Shown here: in pieces, positions 18,010 to 27,337 of the stretch
Numbering within the stretch: position 1 is the first letter of the stretch
Layout of the letters: every line of letters starts with the position of its first letter
DNA from: an uncultured Clostridia bacterium
Lineage (GTDB): Bacteria; Bacillota; Clostridia; Christensenellales; CAG-314
DNA length: 64,000 bases
Assembly (NCBI GenBank): GCA_944364615.1
Contig: CALVWF010000001.1
Coordinates: 1 to 64,000 of the forward strand
Reading direction: 5' to 3'
Translations under genes and position numbers: made by a program
The notes under the pieces: model-generated
What the model saw: only the letters and a program-made list of their open reading frames with translations
What the model was told of the DNA's origin: nothing
Database searches by the model: none

Positions 18010-19830
18010 TTATCTCAATTCCGCCTTGATACGTCTTACGCCTGCACTGCTGGATTGCTCCTTAGTGATGACGAAGTGACCAAGTTCCGATGTGTTCTGA
18101 ACGTGAGGGCCTGCGCACAGTTCCTTACTGAAATCGCCAATGCTGTACACCTTTACAACTTCGCCGTATTTGTCTCCGAACAATCCTATTGCTCCCGTCT
18201 TGCGAGCCTCTTCAATGGGCATTTCCTGACAAACGACAGGCAACTTGTCTTCGATTGCCTTATTTACAAGGTCTTCGGTGCGCTTGATTTCCTCTTCCGT
18301 CATAGGACGGGAGAATGAAAAGTCGAAACGCAATCTTTCGGGAGTAATGTTACTGCCCTTCTGCTTTACTTCGTCCCCCAAAACCTGTCTTAAACTTGCC
18401 TGCAACAGGTGAGTTGCCGTGTGAAGTCTTGTAGTTGCCACTCCGGTGTCGGCAAGACCGCTCTTGAATGTTCCGATGTTGGCCTTGGACTTTTCCTGAT
18501 GTTCCTTAAAAGCCGCATGGAATCCTTCCTCGTCAACGGTATAGCCTCTTTCTACGGCAAGTTCACGCGTCAGTTCCAGCGGGAATCCGAAAGTGTCGTA
18601 GAGTCGGAACGCCTGCTTGCCGTTTATTGTTTTGTCGGCAACGTAATTAGCGTCTTTTTGTGCCATAAATGTATTTTTGCGGTTGATACCGTCAATACAT
18701 TTGTCGAACTCCTTAATGCCCTGTGCCAGCGTAGATTCGAATTTTGCGCTCTCCGCCTTTATCTGGTCGAGAATATACTGTTTCTTTTGCACCAGCAGAG
18801 GATATGCTTCGTTGTATATTTCGTCGATGTAAATGCTTGCGACATTGAGCAGTTCGTTGCTGGAAATTTCGAGATTTCTGCAATAACGGATGGCGCGGCG
18901 CAACAGTCTGCGCAAAATGTATCCTGCACCCGTGTTACTGGGCACTATTCCGTTGACATCCCCTATCAGCATGACGCCTGTACGGGTGTGGTCGGCAATA
19001 ATACGCATTGCACGTCCGAACTGTTCGTCGTCGTAGTTTTTGCCGGAAACTTTTTCGAGATGAGCAATGACCGACGCAAACAAGTCCGTCTTGTAACCGT
19101 CGGTAAAGCCGTTCAGGAACGTGAGCAATCTTTCAAAACCGAACCCCGTATCTACGTTTTTGTGATCCAAAGGACTGTAACCGTCCTTTTCCTTCTTGTA
19201 CTGCATATATACGTCGTTGCCTATTTCCACGTATCTGCCGCAGGAACAGTTGATGTCGCAGGTATCGCAGCACTTGTTGTCGTGCAGAGGGTAGAACCAT
19301 TCGTTGTCGGGACCACAGGGGGTACCTACAGTGCCTTCCAGTTCCCACCAGTTGTCTTTTTTGCCCATATAGAAGATGTTTTCTTCTTTTATTCCCAGTT
19401 GTTTGAGCAGGGTTGCAGTTTCTTCGTCACGGGGAACGCTTTCGTTTCCCTCGAATACGGTAGAGCAAATCTTGTTGATGTCAAAGCCCAATACCTTAGT
19501 CAGAAATTCCACGCTCCACGCAGTCTTTTCCTTCTTGAAGTAGTCGCCGAGACTCCAGTTTCCCATCATTTCGAAAAAGGTAAAGTGTGTTGTGTCGCCC
19601 ACTTCGTCTATATCTACGGTACGTACGCATCCCTGAATGTTGCACAATCTCTTGCCGTCGGGATGAGGCTTGCCCAAAAGATAGGGCATAAGCGGTTGCA
19701 TACCCGCCACGTTGAACATTACGCCCGTTGTACCGTCGCCTATAAGCGATACGGCACCGATGTTTACGTGACCTTTTTGCCGATAAAAGTCCAGCCAGTA
19801 ATTTCTTAATTGCTTGGAAGTAATTTTCAT
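18010..19830 (-). CDS. alaS: Alanine--tRNA ligase lacking the C-Ala domain
   Basis: A 606-residue alanyl-tRNA synthetase; the usual bacterial enzyme is about 870-880. The catalytic domain (NVAGMQPLMPYL, THFTFFEMMGNWSLGDYF, GFGFERLL) and the editing domain are complete, with editing metal ligands HTATH at 470-474 and CAGPH at 572-576. The protein stops right after the editing domain, so the C-Ala/DHHA1 domain is absent. A cysteine cluster (C187, C188, C191, C195, C197) between motifs 2 and 3 suggests a bound zinc. The gene ends cleanly with no C-Ala remnant downstream. It is likely a functional short form; a second full-length copy elsewhere cannot be excluded. Confidence 0.9.
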   Translation of the reverse strand: MKITSKQLRNYWLDFYRQKGHVNIGAVSLIGDGTTGVMFNVAGMQPLMPYLLGKPHPDGKRLCNIQGCVRTVDIDEVGDTTHFTFFEMMGNWSLGDYFKKEKTAWSVEFLTKVLGFDINKICSTVFEGNESVPRDEETATLLKQLGIKEENIFYMGKKDNWWELEGTVGTPCGPDNEWFYPLHDNKCCDTCDINCSCGRYVEIGNDVYMQYKKEKDGYSPLDHKNVDTGFGFERLLTFLNGFTDGYKTDLFASVIAHLEKVSGKNYDDEQFGRAMRIIADHTRTGVMLIGDVNGIVPSNTGAGYILRRLLRRAIRYCRNLEISSNELLNVASIYIDEIYNEAYPLLVQKKQYILDQIKAESAKFESTLAQGIKEFDKCIDGINRKNTFMAQKDANYVADKTINGKQAFRLYDTFGFPLELTRELAVERGYTVDEEGFHAAFKEHQEKSKANIGTFKSGLADTGVATTRLHTATHLLQASLRQVLGDEVKQKGSNITPERLRFDFSFSRPMTEEEIKRTEDLVNKAIEDKLPVVCQEMPIEEARKTGAIGLFGDKYGEVVKVYSIGDFSKELCAGPHVQNTSELGHFVITKEQSSSAGVRRIKAELR

Positions 19831-19859
19831 TTGATAAATCCGTCCTTATATAACAACAA

Positions 19860-19888
19860 ATTGTAAGTTAATTTCTCTTTACAGCCAA
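19860..19888 (-). promoter_or_regulatory. alaS promoter
   Basis: TTGGCT (19883-19888), 17 bp, TACAAT (19860-19865) on the minus strand. The -35 sits inside the terminator stem of the gene upstream. No T-box is visible in the short leader. Confidence 0.65.
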
Positions 19889-19915
19889 AAGACCGAAACA
19901 CTTCCGGTCTTTGGC
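19885..19915 (-). terminator. Hairpin after zinc-ribbon membrane gene
   Basis: AAAGACCG/CGGTCTTT stem, extendable to GCC/GGC with one bulge. The Ts lie partly within the stem, so termination may be inefficient. Confidence 0.55.
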
Positions 19916-19941
19916 AGTAGATATACAGTTGTTGTCAGATG

Positions 19942-20823
19942 CTATTTTTTTGCAGTCTTTTTCCTTGCAATAAAGGAAAAGATCCAGAAAAACCAGAAGT
20001 ACACCGGAAGTGCATACGCAATGTAAGGAGTCAATCTGACATCTGTTCCGCTTGGCGCAAACATGTCAAGGAAACCAAGCCATTCAACATTGAGCAAGGG
20101 CAACAGAACCATTGCGGTAGCGATTGTTGTCAGCAATGCCATGATGAAGTAGAAGGAATTAGCCTTTCTTGGACGTCCGCCTGCACACAATCTTACGATT
20201 GCAGAAATTACATGAACCAGCATACACAAGGAAGTTACGGCAATTACACCGCCTGTAATCCATGTGTACAGTGAAAACTCAACGGAAAGTTTGTTTTCGA
20301 GAATCTGCTTAGCCATAGTTTGCGAGAAGTCAAATGCGTTGGCGTAAGCAACGGAACTTAACATATACGGCGTCTTCATGAATTCGGGCAACCAGCCTTG
20401 TGGTGCAAAGCACACATAGGCAAACAAAGCCCAGAAAATGAGCGAGAACAACGCCACAACGCGTCCGCCCTTCGCTTTTGCAGCGGCGGGAGCACTGACT
20501 TCCGTTTGTTTGGTCTGTTCCAATGTGGTAGGATTGGCATACCCCATATTGGCAAAAGAGTAACCGCAGGAACAAACGTTTTCTTCCATGGGAACTTCTT
20601 TTCCGCATCTGGGGCAGATCTTCGTCTTGGAAGCAGTCTTTAACACCGTACCGCAAGTACGGCAGAAATTGGCAAGACTGCTGTTTACAGTGTTACATTT
20701 AGGGCAACGTACGGGTTCCTCGGGAACTCTGAGTTGCGAACCGCACTGATAGCAGTACTTGGCATTAAGACTGTTGGCAGTGCCGCATCTCGGGCAGATA
20801 TTGAAACTGTTTGAATTGTTCAT
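19942..20823 (-). CDS. Membrane protein with three N-terminal zinc ribbons
   Basis: A 293-residue protein. Three zinc ribbons occupy the first 90 residues (CPRC/CYQC, CPKC/CRTC, CPRC with a CSC variant). About four hydrophobic helices follow from residue 125 onward (for example VVALFSLIFWALFAYVCF and FIMALLTTIATAMVLLPLL), ending in a basic tail. The ribbons should face the cytoplasm. The ATG overlaps the stop of the next gene by 4 bases (ATGA), so the two are coupled. Function is unknown; a membrane sensor or scaffold is one possibility. Confidence 0.75.
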   Translation of the reverse strand: MNNSNSFNICPRCGTANSLNAKYCYQCGSQLRVPEEPVRCPKCNTVNSSLANFCRTCGTVLKTASKTKICPRCGKEVPMEENVCSCGYSFANMGYANPTTLEQTKQTEVSAPAAAKAKGGRVVALFSLIFWALFAYVCFAPQGWLPEFMKTPYMLSSVAYANAFDFSQTMAKQILENKLSVEFSLYTWITGGVIAVTSLCMLVHVISAIVRLCAGGRPRKANSFYFIMALLTTIATAMVLLPLLNVEWLGFLDMFAPSGTDVRLTPYIAYALPVYFWFFWIFSFIARKKTAKK

Positions 20824-21671
20824 TTTGTGCCTCCGTTTTGTTCACGTTTTGCTCCGCAATGGAAGCAGAACTGACTGTCTTTATCGTTTAATCTGTTGCA
20901 CTGTCCGCATGTCCACAAATCACCTACCGAATCGGGTGACTGCCCTTCGAAAGACCACTGGCATCTTGTGCAAAACAGACTGTCGGGCTGATTTTCCATG
21001 CCGCAATTGGGACAATACAACTTGATGGGTTCCATTACAAGTTTAAGACCGCAATTGACGCAAAAGTCTTCGTCGGGTTTGTTGAGCGTACCACAATTGT
21101 TGCATATCTTGCTTTTGCCTTCTTGCGATTGCAGATATGCCTGCTGTACAACCGCATTGCCCACCTGTTTGCTTTCGTGAATAAGCTGAAAGTCTTCCGA
21201 AACGCTGTCCGCAAGGGACGCAAAGCAGTAACTGCAATAGGGAGATGTGGGCAGATTGGGTCTGCCGCAATGAGGACAGATCTTGCGCTTTACCACGCGG
21301 TGATCGTTGAGCCTGTAAACGGGAGTGCCGCATTTATCGCAATATATGCTGTTGATATTGACGGAAGAACCGCAGTTGGGACACACCAACTGTTCTTTGG
21401 CGTGAACGTTGAGCGACTGTTCATAAACCGTCTGTAATTCCGCACGCACGGAACTGACTTCTTCGGGAGTAACGTTGCCTACGGCAGGTAACACGCCATG
21501 ATTTGAAAGCGCGCTTCCGCAGTTGGTGCAATGGGTGTACGACTTGTCGTTGGCTGCTCCGCAGACGGGACATGTGACTTCTTCGGAAAAAACAAAACTG
21601 TTTTTACCGCAATTGCAACAATATTCCGAATCGTTGAGGTTTATTTCCCCGCAGTTTTTACATATTTTCAT
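20820..21671 (-). CDS. Protein with seven tandem zinc ribbons
   Basis: A 283-residue protein built almost only from seven CxxC-n-CxxC zinc ribbons, beginning at CKNCGEINLNDSEYCCNCG and ending with CGQCNRLNDKDSQFCFHC. That gives 14 CxxC pairs and probably seven zinc ions. There is no membrane segment. The ATG at 21671 is preferred over one 26 codons upstream, because it has AGGTG before it and starts directly at the first ribbon. It is followed with a 4-base overlap by a three-ribbon membrane protein. No function is known from the sequence. Confidence 0.75.
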   Translation of the reverse strand: MKICKNCGEINLNDSEYCCNCGKNSFVFSEEVTCPVCGAANDKSYTHCTNCGSALSNHGVLPAVGNVTPEEVSSVRAELQTVYEQSLNVHAKEQLVCPNCGSSVNINSIYCDKCGTPVYRLNDHRVVKRKICPHCGRPNLPTSPYCSYCFASLADSVSEDFQLIHESKQVGNAVVQQAYLQSQEGKSKICNNCGTLNKPDEDFCVNCGLKLVMEPIKLYCPNCGMENQPDSLFCTRCQWSFEGQSPDSVGDLWTCGQCNRLNDKDSQFCFHCGAKREQNGGTK

Positions 21672-21764
21672 AACGCACCTATAAAAACCCAAAAAGTCTA
21701 CGCATAAATGATACACGTTTTTGCCCCGTTTGTCAACACCGAGGTGCAAAATTGAAAACTCTTG

Positions 21765-23402
21765 TTACTTGGTCTTAAATCCGTCTTTCAATCCCACAAC
21801 GCGGTTGAACACCTTGACATCGGCGGTGCTGTCTCTGTCGCACACGTAGTAACCTATGCGCATGAACTGGAAGGTATCCCCTTCCTTTGCCTGACCGAGA
21901 GATTTTTCCCCCTTGCCCTTGACAATTACCATACTGTTGTAATTGAAACGCTGAGTAAAATCGGTAACGCCGTCCACCGCGTCGTTAAGCAGACTTTCCA
22001 ACTGACGCACTTCGAGGTCAACGCAGTTGTCTGCGTCCACCCACTGTATAACGCCCTTGACCTTTAAACCGCTTGTGTCCGAACCGCTCTTGCTGTTTTT
22101 GACTACCGAGCATTTGAGGAAGTCCACATCACCCTTCTCGTCGTAAACTACCTCGTCGCAATGTATTATATATGCGCCTTTAAGGCGTACATAACCGTCG
22201 GGTTTAAGACGGAAATACTTAGGCGGAGGAACAAGAGCGAAATCGCTGCGATCTATGTAAATATTCTTGCCGAAGGTTACCTTTCTGTAAGTGACGTTTT
22301 CTGCATTGGGATTGTTTTCCACTTCCAGCACTTCTCCCTCTTCCACATTGGTAAGAACTACTTTAAGCGGTTCAAGTACTGCCATTACGCGGTCTGCCGT
22401 AATATTGAGGTTGTCTCTTACGCATGAATCAAGATAAGCCGATTCCACTTCGCTGTTAGCCTTACTTACTCCCACTCTGTTGCAGAAATCCTTCAAAGCG
22501 TCTGCAGGTATACCTCTTCTGCGCATACCGGACAGCGTGGGCATACGGGGATCGTCCCACCCCATCACCTTGCCTTCTTCCACAAGACGTTTCAAAAATC
22601 TCTTGGACATAATGGTGTTGGTAATGTTGAGGCGGGCAAACTCTATCTGTTGAGGCAACGGTTCGGGAAAACCGCATTCACGCACCACCCAGTCGTACAG
22701 AGGACGGTGATCTTCGAATTCCAGAGTACATATCGAGTGCGTGATGCCCTCGTGAGCGTCTTCTATGGGATGAGCGAAGTCATACATGGGGTAAATACAC
22801 CACTTGTCTCCCGTATTGTGATGAGTGGCGTGCAACACACGGTAAATAACGGGGTCTCGCATGTTGAGATTGGGACTTGCCATGTCTATCTTTGCGCGCA
22901 ACACCTTTGAGCCGTCGGCAAATTCGCCGTTTTTCATACCTTCGAACAGTTTCAGGTTTTCCTCCACCGTTCTGTTTCTGTAAGGACTTTCCGTACCGGG
23001 TTGCGTCAGCGATCCCCGAGTGTTCTTTATTTCTTCCGCGCTGAGATCGCAAACGTACGCCTTGCCTTTTTTTATAAGTTTGAGGGCACATTCGTACATA
23101 ACGTCGAAATAATCGCTAGCAAAAAGCAATTTGTCCCACTTGAATCCCAGCCATTCGATGTCACGCTTGATGCTCTCGACGTATTCTTCCTCTTCCTTTG
23201 CGGGGTTGGTATCGTCGAAACGCAGATTGCACTTGCCGTTATACTTGGCGGCAATGCCGAAATTGATGCACAGACTTTTCGCATGTCCCACATGCAGATA
23301 GCCGTTTGGCTCGGGAGGGAAACGGGTGTAAACGTTTTTTACCTTGCCCGACGCAAGATCCGCGTCGATTATATCTTCAATAAAGTTTTTACTTTCTGTC
23401 AT
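21765..23402 (-). CDS. glnS: Glutamine--tRNA ligase
   Basis: A 545-residue class I synthetase that charges tRNA-Gln directly. [15 protein letters not shown] carries the HIGH motif near residue 35 and TIMSKR the KMSKS motif near 265; the Rossmann fold, LRFDDTNP motif and C-terminal anticodon beta-barrels are all present. Ribosome binding site GGAG. It begins 2 bases after dnaB ends, so both are on one transcript. Presence of GlnRS means the indirect GatCAB route is not the only source of Gln-tRNA. Confidence 0.95.
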   Translation of the reverse strand: MTESKNFIEDIIDADLASGKVKNVYTRFPPEPNGYLHVGHAKSLCINFGIAAKYNGKCNLRFDDTNPAKEEEEYVESIKRDIEWLGFKWDKLLFASDYFDVMYECALKLIKKGKAYVCDLSAEEIKNTRGSLTQPGTESPYRNRTVEENLKLFEGMKNGEFADGSKVLRAKIDMASPNLNMRDPVIYRVLHATHHNTGDKWCIYPMYDFAHPIEDAHEGITHSICTLEFEDHRPLYDWVVRECGFPEPLPQQIEFARLNITNTIMSKRFLKRLVEEGKVMGWDDPRMPTLSGMRRRGIPADALKDFCNRVGVSKANSEVESAYLDSCVRDNLNITADRVMAVLEPLKVVLTNVEEGEVLEVENNPNAENVTYRKVTFGKNIYIDRSDFALVPPPKYFRLKPDGYVRLKGAYIIHCDEVVYDEKGDVDFLKCSVVKNSKSGSDTSGLKVKGVIQWVDADNCVDLEVRQLESLLNDAVDGVTDFTQRFNYNSMVIVKGKGEKSLGQAKEGDTFQFMRIGYYVCDRDSTADVKVFNRVVGLKDGFKTK

Positions 23403-23404
23403 AA

Positions 23405-24940
23405 TTACTCCTGTTGTTCCGCAATGAACTTGTCCAATTCCTCTTCTGTCATATCGTCGATGTCGGAAACCATAAACGATTCTTCCGAATCGCCCACAGC
23501 CCCCTCGGGAGGAACATCCTCTTCATGTCGCTGTTCGGCAGACTTGTTGAGCGCAGGCTGTTCCACAAGATAATCTCTGTCCACGAATCTGACAAGTTTG
23601 CCCACCCAACGCAGAGGAATTTCGCCGTTCTGACCGTTACGGTGCTTGGCTACTATAAGCGTTACGTCCTCCGACTGCCTGTCGTCGGGATCGTCGCGGT
23701 GAATAAACAAAACTATGTCGGCGTCCTGCTCTATCGCTCCCGATTCTCTCAGGTCGCTGAGGACGGGTTTGCCGCTACCTTCGCCCTTTTTGATGTTACG
23801 TATTTCCGCGTCGCGTTTTAACTGCGAAAGGGCGATTACCGGAACGTTGAGTTCCTTGGCAAGCAGTTTGAGCGAACGTGTGATATTTGCCACTTCCTGC
23901 TGACGGCCTTCCGCTTTCTTTTCGGTGTTCATCAACTGTATGTAGTCTATAACTATCAGATCCAGACCGCTTTGCGCTTTAAGTCTGCGACACTGCGAAC
24001 TGATATCGGGAGGCTTGACGTTGGCATTGTCGTTGCCGTAAATGTGCATTTTACTGCTGATGACGCTGTTTGCCGTCTGCAATTTAACTATATCGCCGTC
24101 GCCGTGAGGAAGTTGACCGCTTTTAAGAAATTCCAGCGGAATACCCGACATCGCCGACAACATTCTTTCTATCAACTGTTCGTTGGACATTTCCAGCGAA
24201 AATACGGCAACCGTTCCGCCGTTTTCGGCAACGTTCTGCACTATGTTCATTGCCATCGCGCTCTTGCCCACACCGGGACGGGCGGCAAGTACTATAAGTT
24301 CCCCTCCGTGCAATCCGTTGGTCATGCGGTCAAATTGCTTGAATCCCGTTGCCAATCCGTAAAATTTGGATGGGTTGGAATACCTTTCGCTTATGTTGGC
24401 GACAGTTCTGGCGACCAGTCCCGACAAATCCACAAGTCCCGACGAGGTACCCTTTTGCGAAAGATTGAATATCTTGGATTCGGCAAAACTCAGCACATCT
24501 TCCGTGCTGTCCGACTGGTAACACTTGGCGGTTATGTCCCCGCATACGTTTATCAACGCACGCAACAACGACGCACGCTTTACGATACTTACGTATTCTT
24601 CGAACCTTGCCGTGCCCGGCAAAATGTCGTTTAGACGCGCGATGTATTCCACGTCTCCCACCTGTTGCAACTTGCCGTTACGGCGTAAAGCGTCCACAAC
24701 TGTTGCAAAACTGACGGTATTACTGCGGTATTCGTTGTCCACCTTGTGAGTTTTGCGGGCAATTTCTTTCATCGCGTCAAAAATGATGCGATGATTGGTC
24801 TGGTAAAAATCTTCTGGCTCAAGTTCGGAAATAATGTCCAACTGTATGGACGCATTGCGCAAAATACAACACAGCACGTTCTGTTCCGCTTCGATACTGT
24901 TGGGAAGACTAGGTAAAACTACCGCCGAATTGTCTGCCAT
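23405..24940 (-). CDS. dnaB: Replicative DNA helicase DnaB
   Basis: A 511-residue hexameric helicase. The N-terminal domain begins at [19 protein letters not shown]; the RecA-like domain has Walker A ARPGVGKS and Walker [12 protein letters not shown], with the downstream [13 protein letters not shown] and [13 protein letters not shown] motifs. No intein interrupts it. The ATG at 24940 has AGGAGGA upstream; an extension of 29 codons is rejected as leader. It lies upstream of glnS on the same transcript. Confidence 0.95.
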   Translation of the reverse strand: MADNSAVVLPSLPNSIEAEQNVLCCILRNASIQLDIISELEPEDFYQTNHRIIFDAMKEIARKTHKVDNEYRSNTVSFATVVDALRRNGKLQQVGDVEYIARLNDILPGTARFEEYVSIVKRASLLRALINVCGDITAKCYQSDSTEDVLSFAESKIFNLSQKGTSSGLVDLSGLVARTVANISERYSNPSKFYGLATGFKQFDRMTNGLHGGELIVLAARPGVGKSAMAMNIVQNVAENGGTVAVFSLEMSNEQLIERMLSAMSGIPLEFLKSGQLPHGDGDIVKLQTANSVISSKMHIYGNDNANVKPPDISSQCRRLKAQSGLDLIVIDYIQLMNTEKKAEGRQQEVANITRSLKLLAKELNVPVIALSQLKRDAEIRNIKKGEGSGKPVLSDLRESGAIEQDADIVLFIHRDDPDDRQSEDVTLIVAKHRNGQNGEIPLRWVGKLVRFVDRDYLVEQPALNKSAEQRHEEDVPPEGAVGDSEESFMVSDIDDMTEEELDKFIAEQQE

Positions 24941-25060
24941 GATTCCTCCTTTTGCCCGTGTACGGCAATGCCTTTGTAAAAAGCACTGCGTTGCAGCACA
25001 GACAAATATTCTCGTGTAACTATACACGCCGACACAAGTCGGCGCAGTCCATATAGAATG

Positions 25061-25089
25061 ATTATACTATTTTTGTCGTCATAAATCAA
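25061..25089 (-). promoter_or_regulatory. dnaB-glnS promoter
   Basis: TTGATT (25084-25089), 17 bp, TATAAT (25061-25066) on the minus strand. The roughly 110-base leader contains a GCCGAC/GTCGGC hairpin near 25029-25044 without a T-run. Confidence 0.75.
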
Positions 25090-25108
25090 TAAAAAAACGA
25101 TATCTTGT

Positions 25109-26353
25109 TCAAACAATTGTCGGAAGTTGTTCCTCCTGTTCGGGTACGGGCGGAAGATCGCCCTGTGCCACTATTCTGTCCACCTTGGCATAAGTGGAAC
25201 GGCGAACCTGTCTTTTTTCCACTACACGGTCTCCCTTGTACACCACGAGATAACTTACGCATTTGACGCCGTCGCTGCCGTTTTGCACCACCAACTGCTG
25301 GTCAGTATATTGCAACTCGGGGTACTTTGCCTTGTCGACTATATACTTTGTGGAAAACTTCGTACGTTGCAACTCCTCGCTTTCACGCTTGAAGGTGTAC
25401 CCTGACGGTTTGCCGAAGATTTCAAAAGTCACCGTCTTGTTGTTTACCTTACCGCTTATATAGACGGTGTAAGGAGTGTTGTTCACAAAACAAAGGTCAG
25501 CCGTAGGATAAGCCACCATAGCGTCAAACCCCGCCTTGACGTAAGAGGGAATGAGCGTGTGACAATGGGATTCCTTTACTTCCAGCCCCGCAAGCAACAC
25601 TGCGTTGTACAGCGTCGTGGACACCTGACAAACTCCGCCGCCCGTGCCGTCGGTATAACTTCCGTTTAAAATCACCTTCGCGTCAAGAAAGCCGTTCGCC
25701 CCCGTTCTGTCTCCTACAACCTTGTTAAATGAAAAACTTTCGCCGCTTTTAATCACCGTGCCGTTGATTTTTTCCGTTGCGAGTCTGATGTTGTGACATC
25801 TGTTGGCGGTACTGTTGTAAAAGGTCGTGGTAAATTTCGAAAGACTTTGCGTAATCTGTTTCAGGCTGTCTTTGTCTACGCAACGAGTAACGGCGACAGG
25901 TACCTCGACGGATGTCTTTCCCCCGAATAAAAGCAGGCAAAGTTTGTCTACGTCCACCTGTTTTCCGTCCTGTCCTTCCGTGTAGGTGAAATTACCGTCA
26001 AATCTGACGGTACTGTCCGTCACTTTGCGGTACACCTGTTTGTCGATTTGCTCCAACACTTTTTCAAAATCGGGCAAAACGTAACACAACGCTTGCCTGC
26101 GGGTAAAACCGCTGTCGCACAGTTGGTCGCAAATCTGTTTTTTCACCCTCAGAGACATGTACACACCTCTGTTTTCCCTGCTTGTAGCAGAGAGTCGCTC
26201 TATATGTCCGCTCAGGTCGTAACGGTAACTTCTGTCACCGCAGTGCAACACTACGTCCACGTTCCACGCCCGCTGTTCGGCGCAGACCGTCAGAGGAACA
26301 AAAACGCCCGCAATCATTATTGCGAGCGCAGTTAAAATCAATATTTTCTTCAC
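25109..26353 (-). CDS. VanW-family exported protein
   Basis: A 414-residue exported or membrane-anchored protein. After a signal or anchor segment (ILILTALAIMIAGVFVPLTV) comes a poorly conserved region, then the VanW domain (SFSFNKVVGDRTGANGFLDA and DGTGGGVCQVSTTLYNA), and a C-terminal G5-like stretch. Relatives are YoaR-type envelope proteins; the role of VanW is not established. The start is a GTG that overlaps the PHP gene stop by 4 bases (GTGA), with AGGA upstream. Confidence 0.85.
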   Translation of the reverse strand: MKKILILTALAIMIAGVFVPLTVCAEQRAWNVDVVLHCGDRSYRYDLSGHIERLSATSRENRGVYMSLRVKKQICDQLCDSGFTRRQALCYVLPDFEKVLEQIDKQVYRKVTDSTVRFDGNFTYTEGQDGKQVDVDKLCLLLFGGKTSVEVPVAVTRCVDKDSLKQITQSLSKFTTTFYNSTANRCHNIRLATEKINGTVIKSGESFSFNKVVGDRTGANGFLDAKVILNGSYTDGTGGGVCQVSTTLYNAVLLAGLEVKESHCHTLIPSYVKAGFDAMVAYPTADLCFVNNTPYTVYISGKVNNKTVTFEIFGKPSGYTFKRESEELQRTKFSTKYIVDKAKYPELQYTDQQLVVQNGSDGVKCVSYLVVYKGDRVVEKRQVRRSTYAKVDRIVAQGDLPPVPEQEEQLPTIV

Positions 26354-27177
26354 TTCTTTTCCTGCCTTATACCCAGTATTTCCGCCGTGTGCGCGTCGGG
26401 AACAAAATGCTTGGTGCCCAACATTACGCCGTGATCACCGTCGTGGTAATCGCTTCCGCCCGTAACGACGAGATTGTACTTTTTAGCAATACGCATGTAA
26501 AATCTACGCTCGGTTACAGTATGTGTAAAATACTTTGCTTCGATACCGGCAAGACCTCCTTTTACAAGAGGCAACAGAAATTCGTTGAAACGTTTAAAAG
26601 GTATGTGCAGATTTTTCGGATGAGCCAGCACCGGAATACCGCCGTACCGCAACGCAAACTTTATCGCTTCGAGCGGAGTGAGCCGTTTGGCACGCACGAA
26701 ACAGCACTTGCCGTTTCCAATATATTTGTCGAAGGCTTCGGACACGCTGTTGCAGTAGCCGAGGCGCACCATTTCCTGCGCAATATCCGCCCTGCCAACG
26801 ACCGATTGTTTCCGCGCCTTGATGCTGTCAAGGGAAATTTCCATGCCGTGTTCTTTGAGTTTTTCCGCAAGCAGGACATTTCTGTTTTCACGCATGGAGG
26901 CTATATGTCTGAGTTCTTCCCTGCATTGTTCATTGTGAAAATCTATATTGTAGGCGAGAATATGCACGTCGCATGTGCCGTAAGAGGAAATTTCCGCACC
27001 TGCAAGTACCTGTATGCGCCCCTGAGCATGACCGATTGCCCGTTCGACACCGCTGACGTTGTCGTGATCGGTAACGGCAATGCAGTCAAGACCGCTTTCC
27101 ACCGCCATATCCACGACCTGTTCGGGAGAACGGCTTCCGTCTGAACAATGTGTGTGTATGTGTAAATCGCATTTCAT
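26350..27177 (-). CDS. PHP-domain phosphoesterase
   Basis: A 275-residue metal-dependent hydrolase of the PHP family, most like the nucleoside 3',5'-bisphosphate phosphatases (YciV/RnaAM type). Metal-binding motifs are CDLHIHTHCSDG at the N-terminus, TDHDNVSG, LAHPKNLHIP and GGSDYHDGDHG. The ATG at 27177 is chosen because homology begins there; there is no ribosome binding site, and a perfect promoter ends 7 bases upstream, so the message is probably leaderless. It is followed with overlap by the VanW gene. Confidence 0.88.
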   Translation of the reverse strand: MKCDLHIHTHCSDGSRSPEQVVDMAVESGLDCIAVTDHDNVSGVERAIGHAQGRIQVLAGAEISSYGTCDVHILAYNIDFHNEQCREELRHIASMRENRNVLLAEKLKEHGMEISLDSIKARKQSVVGRADIAQEMVRLGYCNSVSEAFDKYIGNGKCCFVRAKRLTPLEAIKFALRYGGIPVLAHPKNLHIPFKRFNEFLLPLVKGGLAGIEAKYFTHTVTERRFYMRIAKKYNLVVTGGSDYHDGDHGVMLGTKHFVPDAHTAEILGIRQEKK

Positions 27178-27184
27178 ACTAAAC

Positions 27185-27213
27185 ATTATATCAAACACGG
27201 CGTGCTAAGTCAA
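27185..27213 (-). promoter_or_regulatory. PHP-VanW promoter, apparently leaderless
   Basis: TTGACT (27208-27213), 17 bp, TATAAT (27185-27190) on the minus strand. Predicted +1 falls at 27177-27178, on or next to the ATG. Confidence 0.8.
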
Positions 27214-27281
27214 TTGATTACCGAAATTGGCAATTAATCTGAAAAACGCGCGTGAAATGCGCAGTTCCGCGCCTTTTCCCA

Positions 27282-27312
27282 CAAAAAAACAGGACAATTA
27301 CTTGTCCTGTTT
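27282..27312 (-). terminator. Terminator of flavodiiron gene
   Basis: An 11-bp stem AAACAGGACAA/TTGTCCTGTTT with a 4-base loop and a T-run on the minus strand. Confidence 0.88.
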
Positions 27313-27337
27313 GGCTTTTATCTTGCTGTTGCGAATT

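Noticed and set aside
18409..19809. A 466-codon plus-strand frame
   Set aside because: Antisense shadow of alaS with no protein-family features.
25029..25044. GCCGAC/GTCGGC hairpin before dnaB as a terminator
   Set aside because: No T-run follows on the minus strand and a promoter lies upstream of it, so it is part of the dnaB leader.
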